A program made the position numbers and the translations under genes. DNA of 64,000 bases from Amaurobius ferox. Its lineage: Eukaryota; Arthropoda; Arachnida; Araneae; Amaurobiidae. This document shows, in pieces, positions 47,402 through 60,714 of this stretch; the stretch's first letter is position 1; each line of letters starts with the position of its first letter. The stretch lies in contig OX578142.1 of NCBI GenBank assembly GCA_951213105.1, positions 123,891,731 through 123,955,730 on the forward strand, in the 5' to 3' direction. The notes beneath the pieces were generated by a model. It had not been told where the DNA came from. It did not search any database and saw only the letters and a program-made list of their open reading frames with translations.

Positions 47402-49522
47402 CTAGCCGCCTTTGGCGACCAGCCTGTTCGCTACCCTTGAAAATTCTGACCGTGGCAAACTCGTTGGCGCGACCTACCAGAAAGGTGTAAGGTAACTGCT
47501 TGGAAGGCCAGGAAGTGCCACACAATTTAGACCGGAACCCAATGGGGGAGGCATCCAAAGAGACCGTACCCTCCTTCCCCTACCACAAACCTCTCGGAAG
47601 GACTTGCAGTCCCACACGTTTAACGTGATCGTACTCCGCGTGAACACGGCTGCAGTTTTGGCAATGGCGGGAATCGAACCCGGGCCTACCGAGTGAAATT
47701 CCCGCGCGCTAACCACTGGGCTACCGTGCCATCCGCGACAATCTCCATAACTTTATTTTTATTCGGCAATTTTGGGAATCGAACCCGGGCCTACCAAGTG
47801 CAAATCCCGCGCACTAACCACTGGGGTACTTCACCCTCCGCGATATTCTTCATAACTTTCTTTTTATTCACCCAATTTAGACCGGAACCAAGTGGGAGAA
47901 GCATCCAATTTAGACCGTACCCTCCTTCCCCTACCACCAACTTCTCGGAAGGACTCACGGACCCACATGTTTAACGTGCTCGTACTCCGCGTAAACACGG
48001 CGGCAATTTTGGGAATCGAACCCGGGCCTGGTAACTGGTTGGACGGCCAGGATGTGCCACCCAATTTAGACCGGAACCCAGTGGGGGAGGCATCCACAGG
48101 GAACGTACCCTCCTTCCCCTACCACCAACCTCTCGGAAAAACATACGGACCCATATGTTTAACGTGATCGTACTCCATGTCAGTGGCGGAAATCGAACCC
48201 GGGCCTACCGCGTGCAATTCCCGCGCGCTAACCACTGGGCTACTTCGCCCTCCGCGACAATCTCCATAACTTTCTTTTTATTCACCCAATTTAGACCGTA
48301 CCCTCCTTCCCCTACCACCAACCTCTCGGAAGGACTCACGAACCCACATGTTTAACGTGATCGTACTCTGCGTGAACGTGGCGTAAGTTTTGGCAGTGGC
48401 GGGAATCGAACCCGGGCCTACTGAGTGCAATTCCCGCGCGCTAACCACTGGGCTGCCGCGCCCTCCGCGACAATCTCCATAACTTTCTACATATTCACCC
48501 AATTTAGACGGGAACCCAGTGGGGGAGGCATCCACAGGGGCCGTATCCTCCTTCCCCTACCACCAACCTCTCGGAAGGACTTACGGACCCACATATTTAA
48601 CGTGATCGTATTCCACGTAAACACGGCGGCAGTTTTGGCAGTGGCGGGAATCGAACCCGGGCCTACCGCTAATTTCCCGCGCGCTAATTTGCAATTTAAA
48701 ATGACCATATGCTTAATTCCATCATCCTCATTCCATTGTTTCATTGTTCTATCATTTAAATTATCCATAAAATTAAAATATCCATTTAAAATATCCAAAA
48801 GTTAAAATATACATTTAAAAAATCCAGATCGTCCCATCATTTAAAATATAAATATAATAATTTATATAGAGCAAAGGCGCTCTATTCAGAACCGTGACGT
48901 CACCTCCACCTTGACGTCCCCACCCACCACCTTCCCTGCTTCAGCGGGGGAGAAACGAACGGAACGCCGAGAAATTTAAAATCATGGCGTCTTTAAAATT
49001 GCCATCCTGAAGGCAATTTTCATTATTTCTGGACCACATTAGACTTGTAAGAATGCCAGATATTTCAGCTTTCTAAAAATGTAAATTATTAGTCGAAATT
49101 ATGAGTACTTTTCACGATGCGAGAATTTAAAAACAAAAAATTGATTTTTTGAGCCAAAAGTGAGTTTTGTTTTAAAATCTTTAAAAAATATTAGAAATCG
49201 AAATTCAGATTTGAAATTGATATATTTTTACTCGAAATTCTCTGCTCTTTCCGATGGTGTGATTTATTTTTTTCTACGATGTCTGGATCGTGGAGAAAAA
49301 AGGGCAAAAAACGGTCGAAATCGCATAAAACATTAGATAAATAAAAAAATAATTAAAATTTTGAAAATCGGTTTTCATGTGTCCCCTTCCCTCCCCCCCG
49401 GGTCTCCGATTGCCAAATTTCGTAGCTCTCCGACGCGCGGTCGCGAAACGTATAGTGTATAAGACAGACAGACACACACACACACACACACACAGACATT
49501 GCCTTTTATTATTTAAGATAGA
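47402..49522 (-). mobile_element. Helitron family B carrying a SINE array
   Basis: In minus orientation it ends GGTCGCCAAAGGCGGCTAG (hairpin CGCCAAAGGCG then CTAG, 47402-47405) and starts TCTATCTTAAATAATAAAAG followed by a GTGTCTGTCTG run at 49440-49522. A tandem SINE array (47471-48692) sits inside. The part from 48700 to 48850 is a simple ATCCATTTAAAAT-type repeat. No Rep/helicase coding is seen. The base after the 5' end is not the usual T/A junction, so that edge may be off by a few bases. Confidence 0.75.
47471..48692 (-). repeat. Tandem array of tRNA-derived SINE units
   Basis: Six tRNA-like heads in the same orientation carry GGTTCGATTCC-type B boxes at about 47671, 47776, 48013, 48190, 48413 and 48648 (plus-strand positions of the complement). 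Spacing is 105, 237, 177, 223 and 235 bp. Intact heads also have the A box TAGCCCAGTGGTTAG. Between heads lies the same body as the single SINE at 5457-5737, joined by CCCTCCGCGACAATCTCCAT. Heads at 48013 and 48648 are partial. Many short open frames across it are translations of the repeat. Confidence 0.88.
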
Positions 49523-50092
49523 CAATTTGTATTAAATCTTTTCTTTTAACAGAATATTTTGAAAAACAATGTCATTATAGGAAACTGCACATGATTGTGA
49601 ATTTTAAAATTTTTTTATAATGTATATTCGGTACAAAGAATAGGTACACTCCTAGTTCTTAATAAACTTATAAAGCTACTTTTAAAGATGTTTCTTTTTG
49701 TTGCAAATGTTTGTTACCCAAGGTTTCAGAATGATAAATATTAATCAAATATGTGACGATATCTCTTGTTCAACCGAGTGAGACTGACAATAACGGATTA
49801 TACGTAGCAATCAGAAATTTAATGAATGTTATATTGCAATCGATTACACTCACTGCTATGCCATTTTATTACCAATGGATAACATTCAGGCCACGTTTAG
49901 TCAGTTGCAATATTATATTGTTTAATAAGTTTTAATAGCTTAAATTCATGCATCATTATCCAGGGTACAAAAATTCACATACAATACACACATCAGCATG
50001 ATTTAAAAAATTGTGTAGGCAGATATCAACACAACTTTCTAAAATATACTACCAGAAAAAATATGTTTTCAAAAGTAAATTATCTCTTTCTC
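49523..50092. other. AT-rich DNA, no feature seen
   Basis: Only short frames without motifs occur before the next (TA)n tract. Confidence 0.4.
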
Positions 50093-51284
<1,192 letters not shown>

Positions 51285-51287
51285 TAC

Positions 51288-51325
<38 letters not shown>

Positions 51326-51336
51326 TTTATATATAC

Positions 51337-51424
<88 letters not shown>
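51285..51424. repeat. (TA)n microsatellite
   Basis: A TA tract with a TTTATATATACG interruption, between two truncated PLE copies. Confidence 0.97.
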
Positions 51425-51427
<3 letters not shown>

Positions 51428-51926
51428 CAGTTCCAGGAGGTATTGTTTTTCAGATTTGTATAATTCATTTGATTTATTTTTCTCCTTCCACTAGCCAGTA
51501 GACAGTTCCAATGGTGTCTATTTTTAAATACTATCGCCATTGTCAGAAATTGGCTATTCTATCGGTTTTAATTCGAATTGTATGGCTGTCCTGATGAGAA
51601 TGCAATTTCGAACTAACCGCCATTTTTTGTGGGGTTTCAATTGATTGTTATCTATTCTTAATCTCTTATCTTAAGCTGATTGTTATTGCCTATTCTCATT
51701 TTTGCCGAGTTTTATTTTTATTTATTTTTATATAATTTTAATTGTGATTTTTGAATCCTAATATTCTTCTCATCCCCCTTTCCATTGTAGTGATATGTTA
51801 CCTTCTCTCTTTATCCTTAGTCTTGGCCTATAGTTACTCATTTGTAACAGATATGCTAGAGATGGGTTTTTTTGTACATACAGTAGTTTATGCATTATTT
51901 TCGATTAAAATCCTTTAATTTTTATT
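51425..51926 (+). mobile_element. PLE 3' end, more strongly truncated
   Basis: It begins GTTCAGTTCCAGGAGGTATT, equivalent to about 50783 in the preceding copy, and continues to the same 3' end (CTTTAATTTTTATTTATA). It includes the hammerhead-like CTGATGA motif at 51591. With the copy to its left it forms a head-to-tail tandem separated by (TA)n, as in PLE pseudo-LTR arrangements. Confidence 0.9.
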
Positions 51927-51960
51927 TATATATATATGTATATATATATATATATATACA
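51927..51960. repeat. (TA)n microsatellite
   Basis: A short TA tract with one TGTA interruption, between the PLE end and a MITE. Confidence 0.95.
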
Positions 51961-52584
51961 CAGGGTGTCCCAAAAATGACTGACACAATTGAAAAGTGCA
52001 TTAAAAAAACAGAAGATAGAAATGTACCTTTTGCTGCATTGTACTTGGGAAATCAGGGAATTTTATTCAACCAATTTTCAAAATTCGTTACAAAGGTCAC
52101 CAACAGATGGCGCTGCGGTTGTGTGAAAGCTGCAGGGAAACGCAAACTGTCAGACCGCCATTCTGTACTTTGATTTGCATCCTAGATTTGATCTTTTGAT
52201 GAGCTAGCGTGTGCTTCTCAAAGATTTCAAGTTGCTGTTGGTTTATTCGTTGGAACAGCGGATATTTCTTGACCGCACCATTCCGGCTGAAATGTTTGCC
52301 CAGGTGTCTGCGAATTTTGTTCTCAGACTGCGTCATGTTTTTGCTGCAAATGGTGTTTATTTTGAAAACATGGCTTTGTAGTTTTTGCAACATGGTCATA
52401 CCGTTTATTAGTTTTTCCCATTCAGCAGCGCCATCTGTTGGTGACCTTTGTAACAAATTTTGAAAATTGGTTGAATAAAATTCCCTGGTTTCCCAAGTAC
52501 AATGCAGCAAACGGTACATTTCTATCGCCTTCTGTTTTTTTTAAAGCATTTTTCAAATGTGTCAGTCATTTTTGGGACACCCTG
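51961..52584. mobile_element. Mariner-type MITE, about 150-bp TIRs
   Basis: The ends are CAGGGTGTCCCAAAAATGAC on both strands, and the inverted arms continue through GTACTTGGGAAA and CACCAACAGATGGCGCTGC. TA follows the right end. The interior contains, on the minus strand, a frame including KIRRHLGKHFSRNGAVKKYP, which may be a leftover of a transposase N-terminal region, but I cannot assign it. Confidence 0.85.
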
Positions 52585-52599
52585 TATATATATATATAT

Positions 52600-52767
52600 T
52601 GAAAACAAGCATTTGTTTTCAATAAACAAGCACTTGTTTGAATTAATTTAAATTAGATGCTCAAACCTGAAGAGGAATCCAATCTGAATTAACCCCCAAA
52701 TTAAGCCAAGTGCAGTTCATTTCTTTTTTTTTTTTTGGCATGGTAGTCATGTTTCAACTGTTTTGGT
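52600..52767 (+). other. Possible PLE-related relic
   Basis: AAACAAGCACTTGTTTGAAT followed by AATTTAAATTAGATGCTCAA and ACCTGAAGAGGAATCCAATC resembles 58785-58860 in order and spacing. Both lie beside (TA)n tracts. It may be the end of another PLE family, but no coding is present. Confidence 0.35.
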
Positions 52768-53460
52768 TATATATATATATATATATATATCAACGATGTT
52801 TCTTCAGTACGTATTAGCATAAATCGTCTAAATTTAGAGCAGGTGAAATTTTACATTATTTATAATTTTGCTTTATTTATATATTTTTTAAAAATCTTTT
52901 ACAGTATTTTGTTAAAAAAAGCACTTTACAGTATTTTAAAACATTTGCTGTTGAATCATTCATTTCCATTATCAAGTAAAATAAAATAAGCTATCACGCT
53001 TCCTGTTAGAGACAAGAGGAAATGTCAACGACAATGTTGTACAGCGTTATAAAATTAGTACAAAGTATTTTTGTATCCCACAAATAAATCAAAAGAAACC
53101 TTAAAAAGTGTATACTATCTACCTCCCGAAATTCGATAATTTAGACAATGCAGAAGTATAAAAGACTTAAAAATTGAGCGTTAGCTCTCAAAAGTTGTCT
53201 CATCGTGTGCCGCCAATGAGATTTCCTATACATAATCATAAGAAATTATGCGGTAAACCTAATACGTCTCGAGCTATTTTCCTGGTCCATGATTTTTCTT
53301 GATACCCTGTATAAGGGAAGCAGTAATTTGGGCTACCATAAGTTTGCATAAAAATTTCATTATTTGCTCCGACAGTCTATCAAGTATTGAAACTCTTAAA
53401 CAATATCAAGCAAAAAATCCGATAGTTAATTATAACTATCAGAACCAACAACATCCAACA
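52768..53460. other. (TA)n and anonymous DNA
   Basis: A short (TA)n lies at 52768-52790. The rest is AT-rich and shows no element until the retrotransposon tail at 53464. Confidence 0.45.
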
Positions 53461-53463
53461 AAA

Positions 53464-53980
53464 GTTTCTATAGGATGAATTAAAGGTCCCTCAGGGATTC
53501 TAGGAAATGAAATTGCAGCCTGTCTAGCTTCCTAGACGACGTCAAGTATCTCTGTTCAGAGTATGAAGTAACCATATCACTGTTAATCGTTCACATCTAA
53601 ATGTTAATATCATAAAAGAGTGGCAACAGCAGTGGAATGAAAGTGAGAGAGGAAGAGAAAATTTAAACTATCTGCCAAGAGTATCTCAAGAGCAACTGAT
53701 TTGCAACAGAGAATTGGCATATTTTTTCTCGGGGCATGTCTGTTTCCCAACCTACCTTTACAAAATTCAAAAGAAAGACGCCGAAAACTGTACTTGGGGT
53801 GAAATTGGATCTCCGAAACATTTCGTATTTGACTGCCAACTTACAGAGAGCAATCACCTTAAAAGGCCCAGTAGACAACATTTGTCAATGTGGGCCAAAA
53901 ACCTCCTGGGTAATAACTGGGCTAAACAGATAATAAAATCTGTAATTCAATTTCTAGAGGTAAACGAACATATCTTGTGA
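53464..53980 (+). pseudogene. Non-LTR retrotransposon ORF2 tail (RNase H)
   Basis: IKGPSGILGNEIAACLAS near 53480-53530 matches the H/PxGxxGNExADxLA motif at the end of an RNase H domain; the Asp is Ala here, and a TGA stands where Trp would be expected just before. After a frame change, EWQQQWNESERGRENLNYLP leads to FFSGHVCFPTYLYKI, NCTWGEIGSPKHFVFDC, ending EVNEHIL and TGA at 53980. This layout (RNase H, then a C-terminal CxxG...H...C region) is that of jockey/R1-like LINE ORF2 proteins. It is 5' truncated and inactive. Confidence 0.75.
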
Positions 53981-55480
53981 ATTTGCTGGCAACTCCAAAA
54001 ATTAGTTCACTGTTTATTGCATATTTATTCGTCGCACTTGTAAATTTTGTTATATATACTGCACTCAAATTACTTTTAAATTTATATTTGTCCTATGCAC
54101 TGCAAATATCATTGTATCAAAGTACAGGTAGTATTAAAAGCCATGATTATCTGTGAGAATTGTTTGTATATGTTGTATATGTTGTTTGTAAGTCTTGTAT
54201 GTATGTTTGTATATGTAGTGTTTGTATATATATATTTAATTTGTATATATCTTTGAATTCTATTTTTAGCATTTTGTATATGTAATAATCTATTTTATAA
54301 TCATTTATATATATACATATATATCGTTGCTCACATTTGAAGCAATTCTGCACATAAGTGTTTATGGATGAAAAATATTTGTATATTTCAACTGTATAGT
54401 ATGGGCAAACATTTTGTATATAATTGTTTATTATTTTTATCTCGGCATGTTGTTTTGTTTTCTGGTTTTGGACAGATATTCCTCCACCATAGGCTGTTAA
54501 TACTGTAAACCTTAGGGTCGGTACCTACAGGTAGTTAATGTTGATACCTTGTATATACTATAATATCATTTTTTATCTCACATTTTCGTTCAAAGCAATC
54601 TATTTAATGAAATTTAGCTCAATATTGTAAAACATGAGCTCAATGATATTAATTATTTTAGTTCGGGAATTTTTCATTATGGACGTATCACTGTCGAAAC
54701 TGAATTTTTTATAAAAAAAGATGAAAAAAGGAGAACATTTCTATAAAAAGACAGTATAAGCAATAATTTATTTTAATTTAAATTGCTTAAACGTTTGAAA
54801 ACTGAAGGAGTTATTGAAAAATGACACTGATCAAACTTTCAATTGAATTCGGTTTTTGAAGTGCATTTAAAGCTAAATAATATCTTAATTTATGGATTTT
54901 AATATGCACGAATTAGATTCGAACTGAATCTCTAAATTTTTAAGCAAGCTCCTATTGCATTACTTGTTAGATCGTAGTAGATTGTAGGCAAATACCGTAA
55001 GTCCCAGCTAACATATACAGCTAACAGTATTCTCAAGCCAATTATTTTAGTAAAATATTGCTATTATTTTTTTACACTTATTATCCAACACTTTTTAAGT
55101 CATAAATTAAATGTATGTATCAAGTCAAGTTATATTTGCATTAATCTTCATCTCTTGTTTACTTTATTAGACATACATTTACTATCAAATATGTTATTCG
55201 AATATTGTATCTAATTATTGCAATTCAATAGAAATTCCCAAGAGTTTCATCATCTCCAATCTGTGGTTATGCTTTTCTAATATTAATCCGTGCCGCACAA
55301 ACACTCAAATTTCAGAAAACTTGAAATATTTAAAAAATATTTGACATATTTTCTGAATCTTTACAAAATAATTAAATATTAAAAGTTTTGAAATGTTTAA
55401 TAATATTTGAAACTTACAAATATATCATTTCTCTGACCTGTACATAAAACTACCCCCAAAAATGCTAAAATCTCTCTGTA
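53981..55480. other. AT-rich DNA, possible LINE 3' UTR at left
   Basis: A TGTTTGTATATG-rich stretch at 54160-54300 may be the 3' untranslated region of the LINE. No poly(A) end or target duplication was identified. The rest is featureless. Confidence 0.4.
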
Positions 55481-56050
55481 TTAAAAAAATTGCTGACGCC
55501 ACCGCTGATTAACAAATGTCTCATTCTTCGAGTTTCTCTGCTTCGTACAGCAAAAACTATAGCATACAGAAATATAAAATTTCGTGCACTTGTAGAGGAA
55601 GGTTTGAAAATATGCTGAAATAAACCATGTGTCGATATATATTATTGTTTGAGAAATATTTAATTTCAAAGACATGTTTGAGCTGTGAGTTCGCGTCCTG
55701 GATGAACTAACAATAGCAAAATCACGAATTTTTGCAGGAAGGTACCTGCATAGTTGAATTTTTATAGAACGGAGCCCATTTTTAATTTCGATGTAGTTTG
55801 CGAGATATTTTACTTTTATACATTACTGAAGTGAAAAATTTTATTTTGTATCGGCATGTCCAACAATTTTCTCTGTCTTGTACCGCAAAAACTGTAACAT
55901 GCAAAAATATGAATATTGGTACATTTATAGAGAAATAATAGGGTTATAGGTAATAAGATGAAATAAACCGTTTACCGATTTAAACTTTAGTTTAGCTTGA
56001 AATAGCTTGAGAAGCGAGCGCAGCGAGTTAGGAGCAATAGTATATTAAAA
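55481..56050. repeat. Dispersed repeat with internal direct duplication
   Basis: Segments near 55545-55680 and 55885-56010 match in order (TACxGCAAAAACTxTAxCAT, then GAAATAAACC), about 335 bp apart. The end reads GAAGCGAGCGCAGCGAGTTA then GGAGCAATAGTA, an abrupt GC-rich terminus like those of many dispersed arthropod repeats. The class is unknown. Confidence 0.45.
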
Positions 56051-56931
56051 AATTTAAAATAGCTTTGGTTAGTATCATTATTTTTCTCATTCCTTAAGAG
56101 GAGAAAGACCGGAGAATTAGTCGGAAAATTCCAATTTTTATTATCGTATTAAATGATTGAGAATGTTTTCTTTCCCACAATATATCACATTATTTAATCC
56201 GCAAAATAGAAGTTGAAAAACTTCCTTTGTTTCCATATGGCACACTCGCGAGTTGTCCTGCCGAACCAAGTTTTTCTCAGAAAATGTATTTGTTTACCTT
56301 TTATATAACTTTTCTCAGCAACTACTGAGCAAAACGTTTTGAAATTTTTATGGTATACTTAAACTATGTGCATATTTAACACTTTTATGAGAGCAACCCA
56401 CACAGCTCAGATATACAGATCTTATCCACGTTACATCCCATTGATCCAAAACACGTCCACGCATAATAAGATAAATAAAATAGATATCCATAAGTAACGT
56501 AACCTGAATCATCCAAAGTTTATGTCTATTTTATGTTAAAAAAGTACATGTTCTGGATGATGAACATAGTATTGGTCTATCTTTCGTCCATGATAGATGT
56601 AATATGGATGTTAGGGAAGATCAAGACCATATTACATCTACCATGGACGGAAAATTAGCTAATCCTGTGTTTCTCGTCTAATCTACGTTCATAAATTACA
56701 TTCTATAGATAAACGAGATTTGGCATCCCTTGCACATCCATAGACTACGTAATATGGACTAAGTACACATCCATATTACATCCATCATTGACGAAAAGTA
56801 GATCAAACATGTGTTCAACAAAATCAAGCTATAAAACACTGCGCAGCCTTTTGCCATCTTGGCCGCCGTGATTTGTGTTGTAATTGTATTTTTCAACTTG
56901 AATCTGTTTGTTCTATATTTTTATTTTAAAA
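56051..56931. other. Anonymous DNA with palindromic motifs
   Basis: An imperfect 23-bp hairpin (56585-56607 with 56627-56649, one mismatch, core TAGATGTAATATGG) lies here, and CATCCATATTACATCCATC recurs at about 56780. It may be a small foldback transposon. No coding is seen. Confidence 0.45.
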
Positions 56932-57770
56932 CTAGCAGTATACCCGTTCTTCGTACGGAATATACTTATACTATAAACAAAATTAATGTACACAATCATG
57001 TGGAAATTCCTATAGTATTCTAAATGACATTGGTATTCAAAACATTCTATTAAAATATTGTAATTAATGCTTCTATAATTAAGTTTAAGAATCTCTGTTC
57101 TCGCTATACAAAATTATCTTCACAGACAGATTCGACGAATAAAACAACCTTGTCCTGTTAGTAAATAAATTTGCAAAAAATATGGAATTGAATCAATATA
57201 TGCCAAAATGAAAGCGCTAAAATTGTATGGGGAGATATACCCGTACAACTTATATTCTAGAAGATTGGAAGATATAGACCTACATTTTAGTAGAAGGTTA
57301 CCAGTACTACAATATATGAGTTGCAAAAATCTTTGCCAAAATATAACAGATGACATATGGAAAATATCAATAATCCCCGTATTTAAACCTGAAGACCGTA
57401 GTTGATATAATCCAGTCAAAAAAGCAATTTCGATAAAATTTATTTTATATACATGTCTTTATTATTTAAATCGGAAAAAATTTAATAAAAATTGTCTGCC
57501 AACATTTAAATTAAATTCGCTGCTAAGAACACGGTATAATTTTCTCAAATAAATTGGCAGAAAAAATATCGTCTGTACATAATGCTACCTCTAATGAAGG
57601 TTTAATTGTGGGGGGTTTTAATAATATCTCGACAACTCCTAGTCCTAGAAACTCGAAACATGTACTAAATTTTAAGTGAAGGTATTTTACAGCTACCCAC
57701 AAAATTTCATAACATCCAATGCAAGCGCACATGCATACATGCATACTTATCCACAGACAGATTTTCAATA
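56932..57770 (-). mobile_element. Helitron family A, short copy
   Basis: The CTAG end at 56932-56935 is followed by CAGTATACCCGTTCTTCGTA, the hairpin terminus of family A on the opposite strand. The other end keeps CACAAAATTTCATAACATCC and ACAGACAGATTTTCA near 57755. At about 840 bp it has large internal deletions compared with 29970-32154. No coding is seen. Confidence 0.8.
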
Positions 57771-58031
57771 TATATACAATTTATTTTTATTGTCATTTCA
57801 ATATTTTGATCCTCCAGGTTGACAATTCTTTAATGCCCGTGCTTAGTCTGTATGTATCGTTCTTTAATGTTAATTTATTCACATGTATTATTAATTATAT
57901 TACTTTAAAATTAAGGTCAATTGAATTCTATGGTATATTTGGTTTCCGTTTGTTAGACACCTTATTTCAAATCCTCTTATGCATTATTAACCTCCTTAAT
58001 GTTATTGAACCAGGATATGCCACTATTCATG

Positions 58032-58076
<45 letters not shown>

Positions 58077-59001
58077 TATATATAGAGAGAGAGAGGGAGA
58101 GAATATATATATATATATATAGAATATATATATATATATATATTATTTGACTTATATATATAATTATTTATTAATTATATAAATAAATAAAAATGAAAAA
58201 TAATAAACTAAGTCAAAAACATTAGAAAAATCAAAAAATCGGAAAATAAGATGCATTAACATTAATGTTTTGAATTTTATTTTCGCAAAAAAATGCAACT
58301 TTTGTCAGTATTGAAACTACGTTTTGAGCGCCCTTATAATGGTGTATAGTGGCATTCTCGATTATCCAGTTTTCCTATGAATTACTTGTTTAGTAGGAAT
58401 TTTCATCTTTGATTCATATTCATATTAAGTTCTGCATGTTTGGGAAGTTGTATTCTGAATTGCTTGTCCAGTCTCTAGCTTAGACTCACTGGACGGGTTT
58501 GGGAGTATTTCCGTGAACGTTCGTACTGCCTCCCTGATAGAATTTCGAGTTGTTCATTCCGGTGCTTCTAGATTAAGCTGTTGAGTGTGTACACGTTGTA
58601 GAAGACGTGTACGTTGTAGAAGACGTGTAGAAGTGTGTACACGTGTATACACGTTGTAGAAGAAGGGTTCATGCCGCATGGTAATACAATTTTCTTAATG
58701 TATCCTTTTTTCATTTTTTCATTTTTTGATTCCTGTAGTCTGAGTTTAAGCATTTATAGTAATGTACTATTGCTTAATCTGAAACAGGCATTTGTTTGGG
58801 TTAATTAGAATAAAATACTCAGACCTGAAGATGAATTTTATTCTGATTAATCATCGAATTTGGGAAGGTTCTGGTATTTTCTCTTATCGGCATTATGGCC
58901 GTGAATTTGCTTCTATGGTGTTGTTAATATTACTTGAATTGTAATTTTATTTATTTATTTATTTTTTTTTTTTTTACATAATTCTTATTATTACATTTCA
59001 A
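57771..59001. other. (TA)n, (GA)n and possible PLE-related relic
   Basis: Interrupted (TA)n tracts lie at 58038-58080 and 58102-58143 with a (GA)n patch between them. A small minisatellite with ACACGTTGTAGAAGA units lies at 58580-58670. The segment 58785-58860 resembles 52600-52690. No coding region is supported. Confidence 0.45.
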
Positions 59002-59026
59002 ATATATATATATATATATATATATA
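59002..59026. repeat. (TA)n microsatellite
   Basis: A short TA tract immediately left of a Tc1-type element. Confidence 0.95.
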
Positions 59027-60286
59027 TTCTAAGACAAAAAAACAGACGCACCAAGAAAGAATTATCCAAATGGGACAAAATGTGGTACGTGTAATATGGA
59101 TGTACAGAAAAATAAATGATTAGAATTTCAGAACAATTGGATGATTTATTGCACTGAAAGGTCTACATAAAGTGAGTACGTCAATATGGCTTTGGTCCAC
59201 CTCTGGGCTTGATACAAGCTGTTATTCGACTTGGCATTAATACATAAGTTGCCGGACGGTGTTCTGAGCGATGTTGTTCCAAATGGCCTCCAATTGATGA
59301 GCTAATTCGTCTACATTCTAGGATGGTCACATGCAGCGTTCCATGTCAGTCCAATAGGCGAGAGATCTGGGGATCTGGCTAATCAAGGAAGTGTGTCATA
59401 AGCACTCAGACAATCAATAGATAGGCATGCCGTGTGTAGCCTGGCATTATCTTTCTGAAAAGTTAACCCGTGCTGTCGCGAAAGGAATGGCAATACAACG
59501 GGTGTAGAATGTCAGCAACGTACCGCTGTCCTGTGACGGTGCCACGGAGAGCAATCAAAGGGGTCCGGCTATTAAACGAAATGGCACCCCAGACCAGAAC
59601 TCCCTGTTGTCGGGCCGTGTGGCGTATGACAGTAAGAGCAGGATCCTGACGATGTCCGGCCTGTCTCCAGACACGTTTGCGCTGGTTATCAGGAATCAGT
59701 TCGAAACGGGACTCATTACTGAAAACAATTCGTTCCCAATCCGAACAATTCCACGTTGATCGGACGCGGCACCATTGCAATCGCTGTTGGCGTTGCATAT
59801 TGGTCAGTGGTAGGCGATGTAATGGGCGCCATGATTCCTCCCCCGTAGTCTTTTATTAATGGTCCAGGTAGCCACTTCCGTGTTTGTCACACGTTGGATG
59901 GTTGATAACGACGAATCTTGTCACAGCTGCTCTCGAGCGATTCTCGGATGCTGCCGAGCGATTCCTTGGTGTGCCCATCCAGCCTCATGTAGTCGGACCG
60001 CACGTCCTCTTTCAAACTCCTTCATATGCTCGTATTGGCCGCAAATTCACCGGCGAGGCATTGTTACAATCTAGGTATGTAAACGATATCAAAATCCACT
60101 GCACGTTTTGTTCCTGAAAGCGAAATTCGCTCCTTATATACACCACCATGTTGCTCAGTTTCAATGCGCTGCAGTTCTGACTATTCATTCATTGGCTGCG
60201 AATTTTTGATCATTTGTATATTCGGTCAAAAAGTGTCTACTATCGGATTATTTTTTTTTGAGGAGGTCGTTTTTTTCTGTCTTAGA

Positions 60287-60287
<1 letters not shown>
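59027..60287 (-). mobile_element. Tc1-type transposon in (TA)n
   Basis: The inverted ends TTCTAAGACAAAAAAACAG (left) and CTCTAAGACAGAAAAAAACG (right) are imperfect. The element is bordered by (TA)n on both sides, consistent with TA targeting. It belongs to a Tc1 subfamily with the HTARQQGVLVWGAISF-type motif. Confidence 0.87.
59181..60061 (-). pseudogene. Tc1-type DDE transposase, decayed
   Basis: The start MPRR at 60061 is followed by a stop after four codons, then EFERGRAVRLHEAGWAHQGI (helix-turn-helix). QRLQWCRVRSTW leads to RIVFSNESRFEL, where the first catalytic Asp is Asn. ARQQGVLVWGAISFNSRTPL, RGTVTGQRYVADIL and FQKDNARLHTA (second Asp present) follow. ARSPDLSPIG breaks before the third catalytic acid. 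The end ITACIKPRGGPKPY precedes a TGA at 59181-59183. Several stops and deletions make it inactive. Confidence 0.87.

Positions 60288-60379
<92 letters not shown>
60288..60379. repeat. (TA)n microsatellite
   Basis: A pure TA tract separating two different Tc1-type elements. Confidence 0.98.
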
Positions 60380-60380
<1 letters not shown>

Positions 60381-60671
60381 TGCTGGGCAATTGCTAAGGA
60401 TGGATGCCACTATCACCCATAGCAACCACAAAATCAAAGGAAGCAAAATGTGGAGATACAGTAAGAAGAGGTGTGGGTATGCAAATTTTTCATTTCCACG
60501 CCTTTTCGTCACATGATAGCACTGATTAGAGGTTTATAGGATTTGACGCTTGTGGGCAGTTGCTCCAAGTGAAAGTTTTACGGGAAATATTTAATTGGCC
60601 AACTTGCAATTTTCAGTATGTCTTCCCGATATCACATAGATGATTTTACGCGTAACCATGCGACCAGCATC

Positions 60672-60704
60672 ATGCCTCGTATGAATGAGTATCATACGAG
60701 GCAT
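60672..60704. repeat. Perfect 13-bp hairpin
   Basis: ATGCCTCGTATGA pairs exactly with 60692-60704 around a 7-nt loop. A third copy of ATGCCTCGTA follows at 60711-60720. It sits where transposase coding breaks, so it probably arose with the deletion. Confidence 0.9.
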
Positions 60705-60714
60705 ATATCAATGC

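Noticed and set aside
47650..47740. Possible functional tRNA genes
   Set aside because: A and B boxes are good, but the heads do not form a full cloverleaf with a clear anticodon arm, and each is fused to the SINE body. They are SINE heads.
47337..48805. Overlapping frames of 65-126 codons on both strands
   Set aside because: They arise from the GC-richer SINE units. The repeated residues (FREVGGRGRRVRSLWMPPPL and similar) are the translated SINE body, with no independent coding evidence.
52097..52519. 140-codon minus-strand frame inside a MITE
   Set aside because: Its two ends are translations of the inverted repeats. Only the middle might be an old transposase remnant, which I could not assign.
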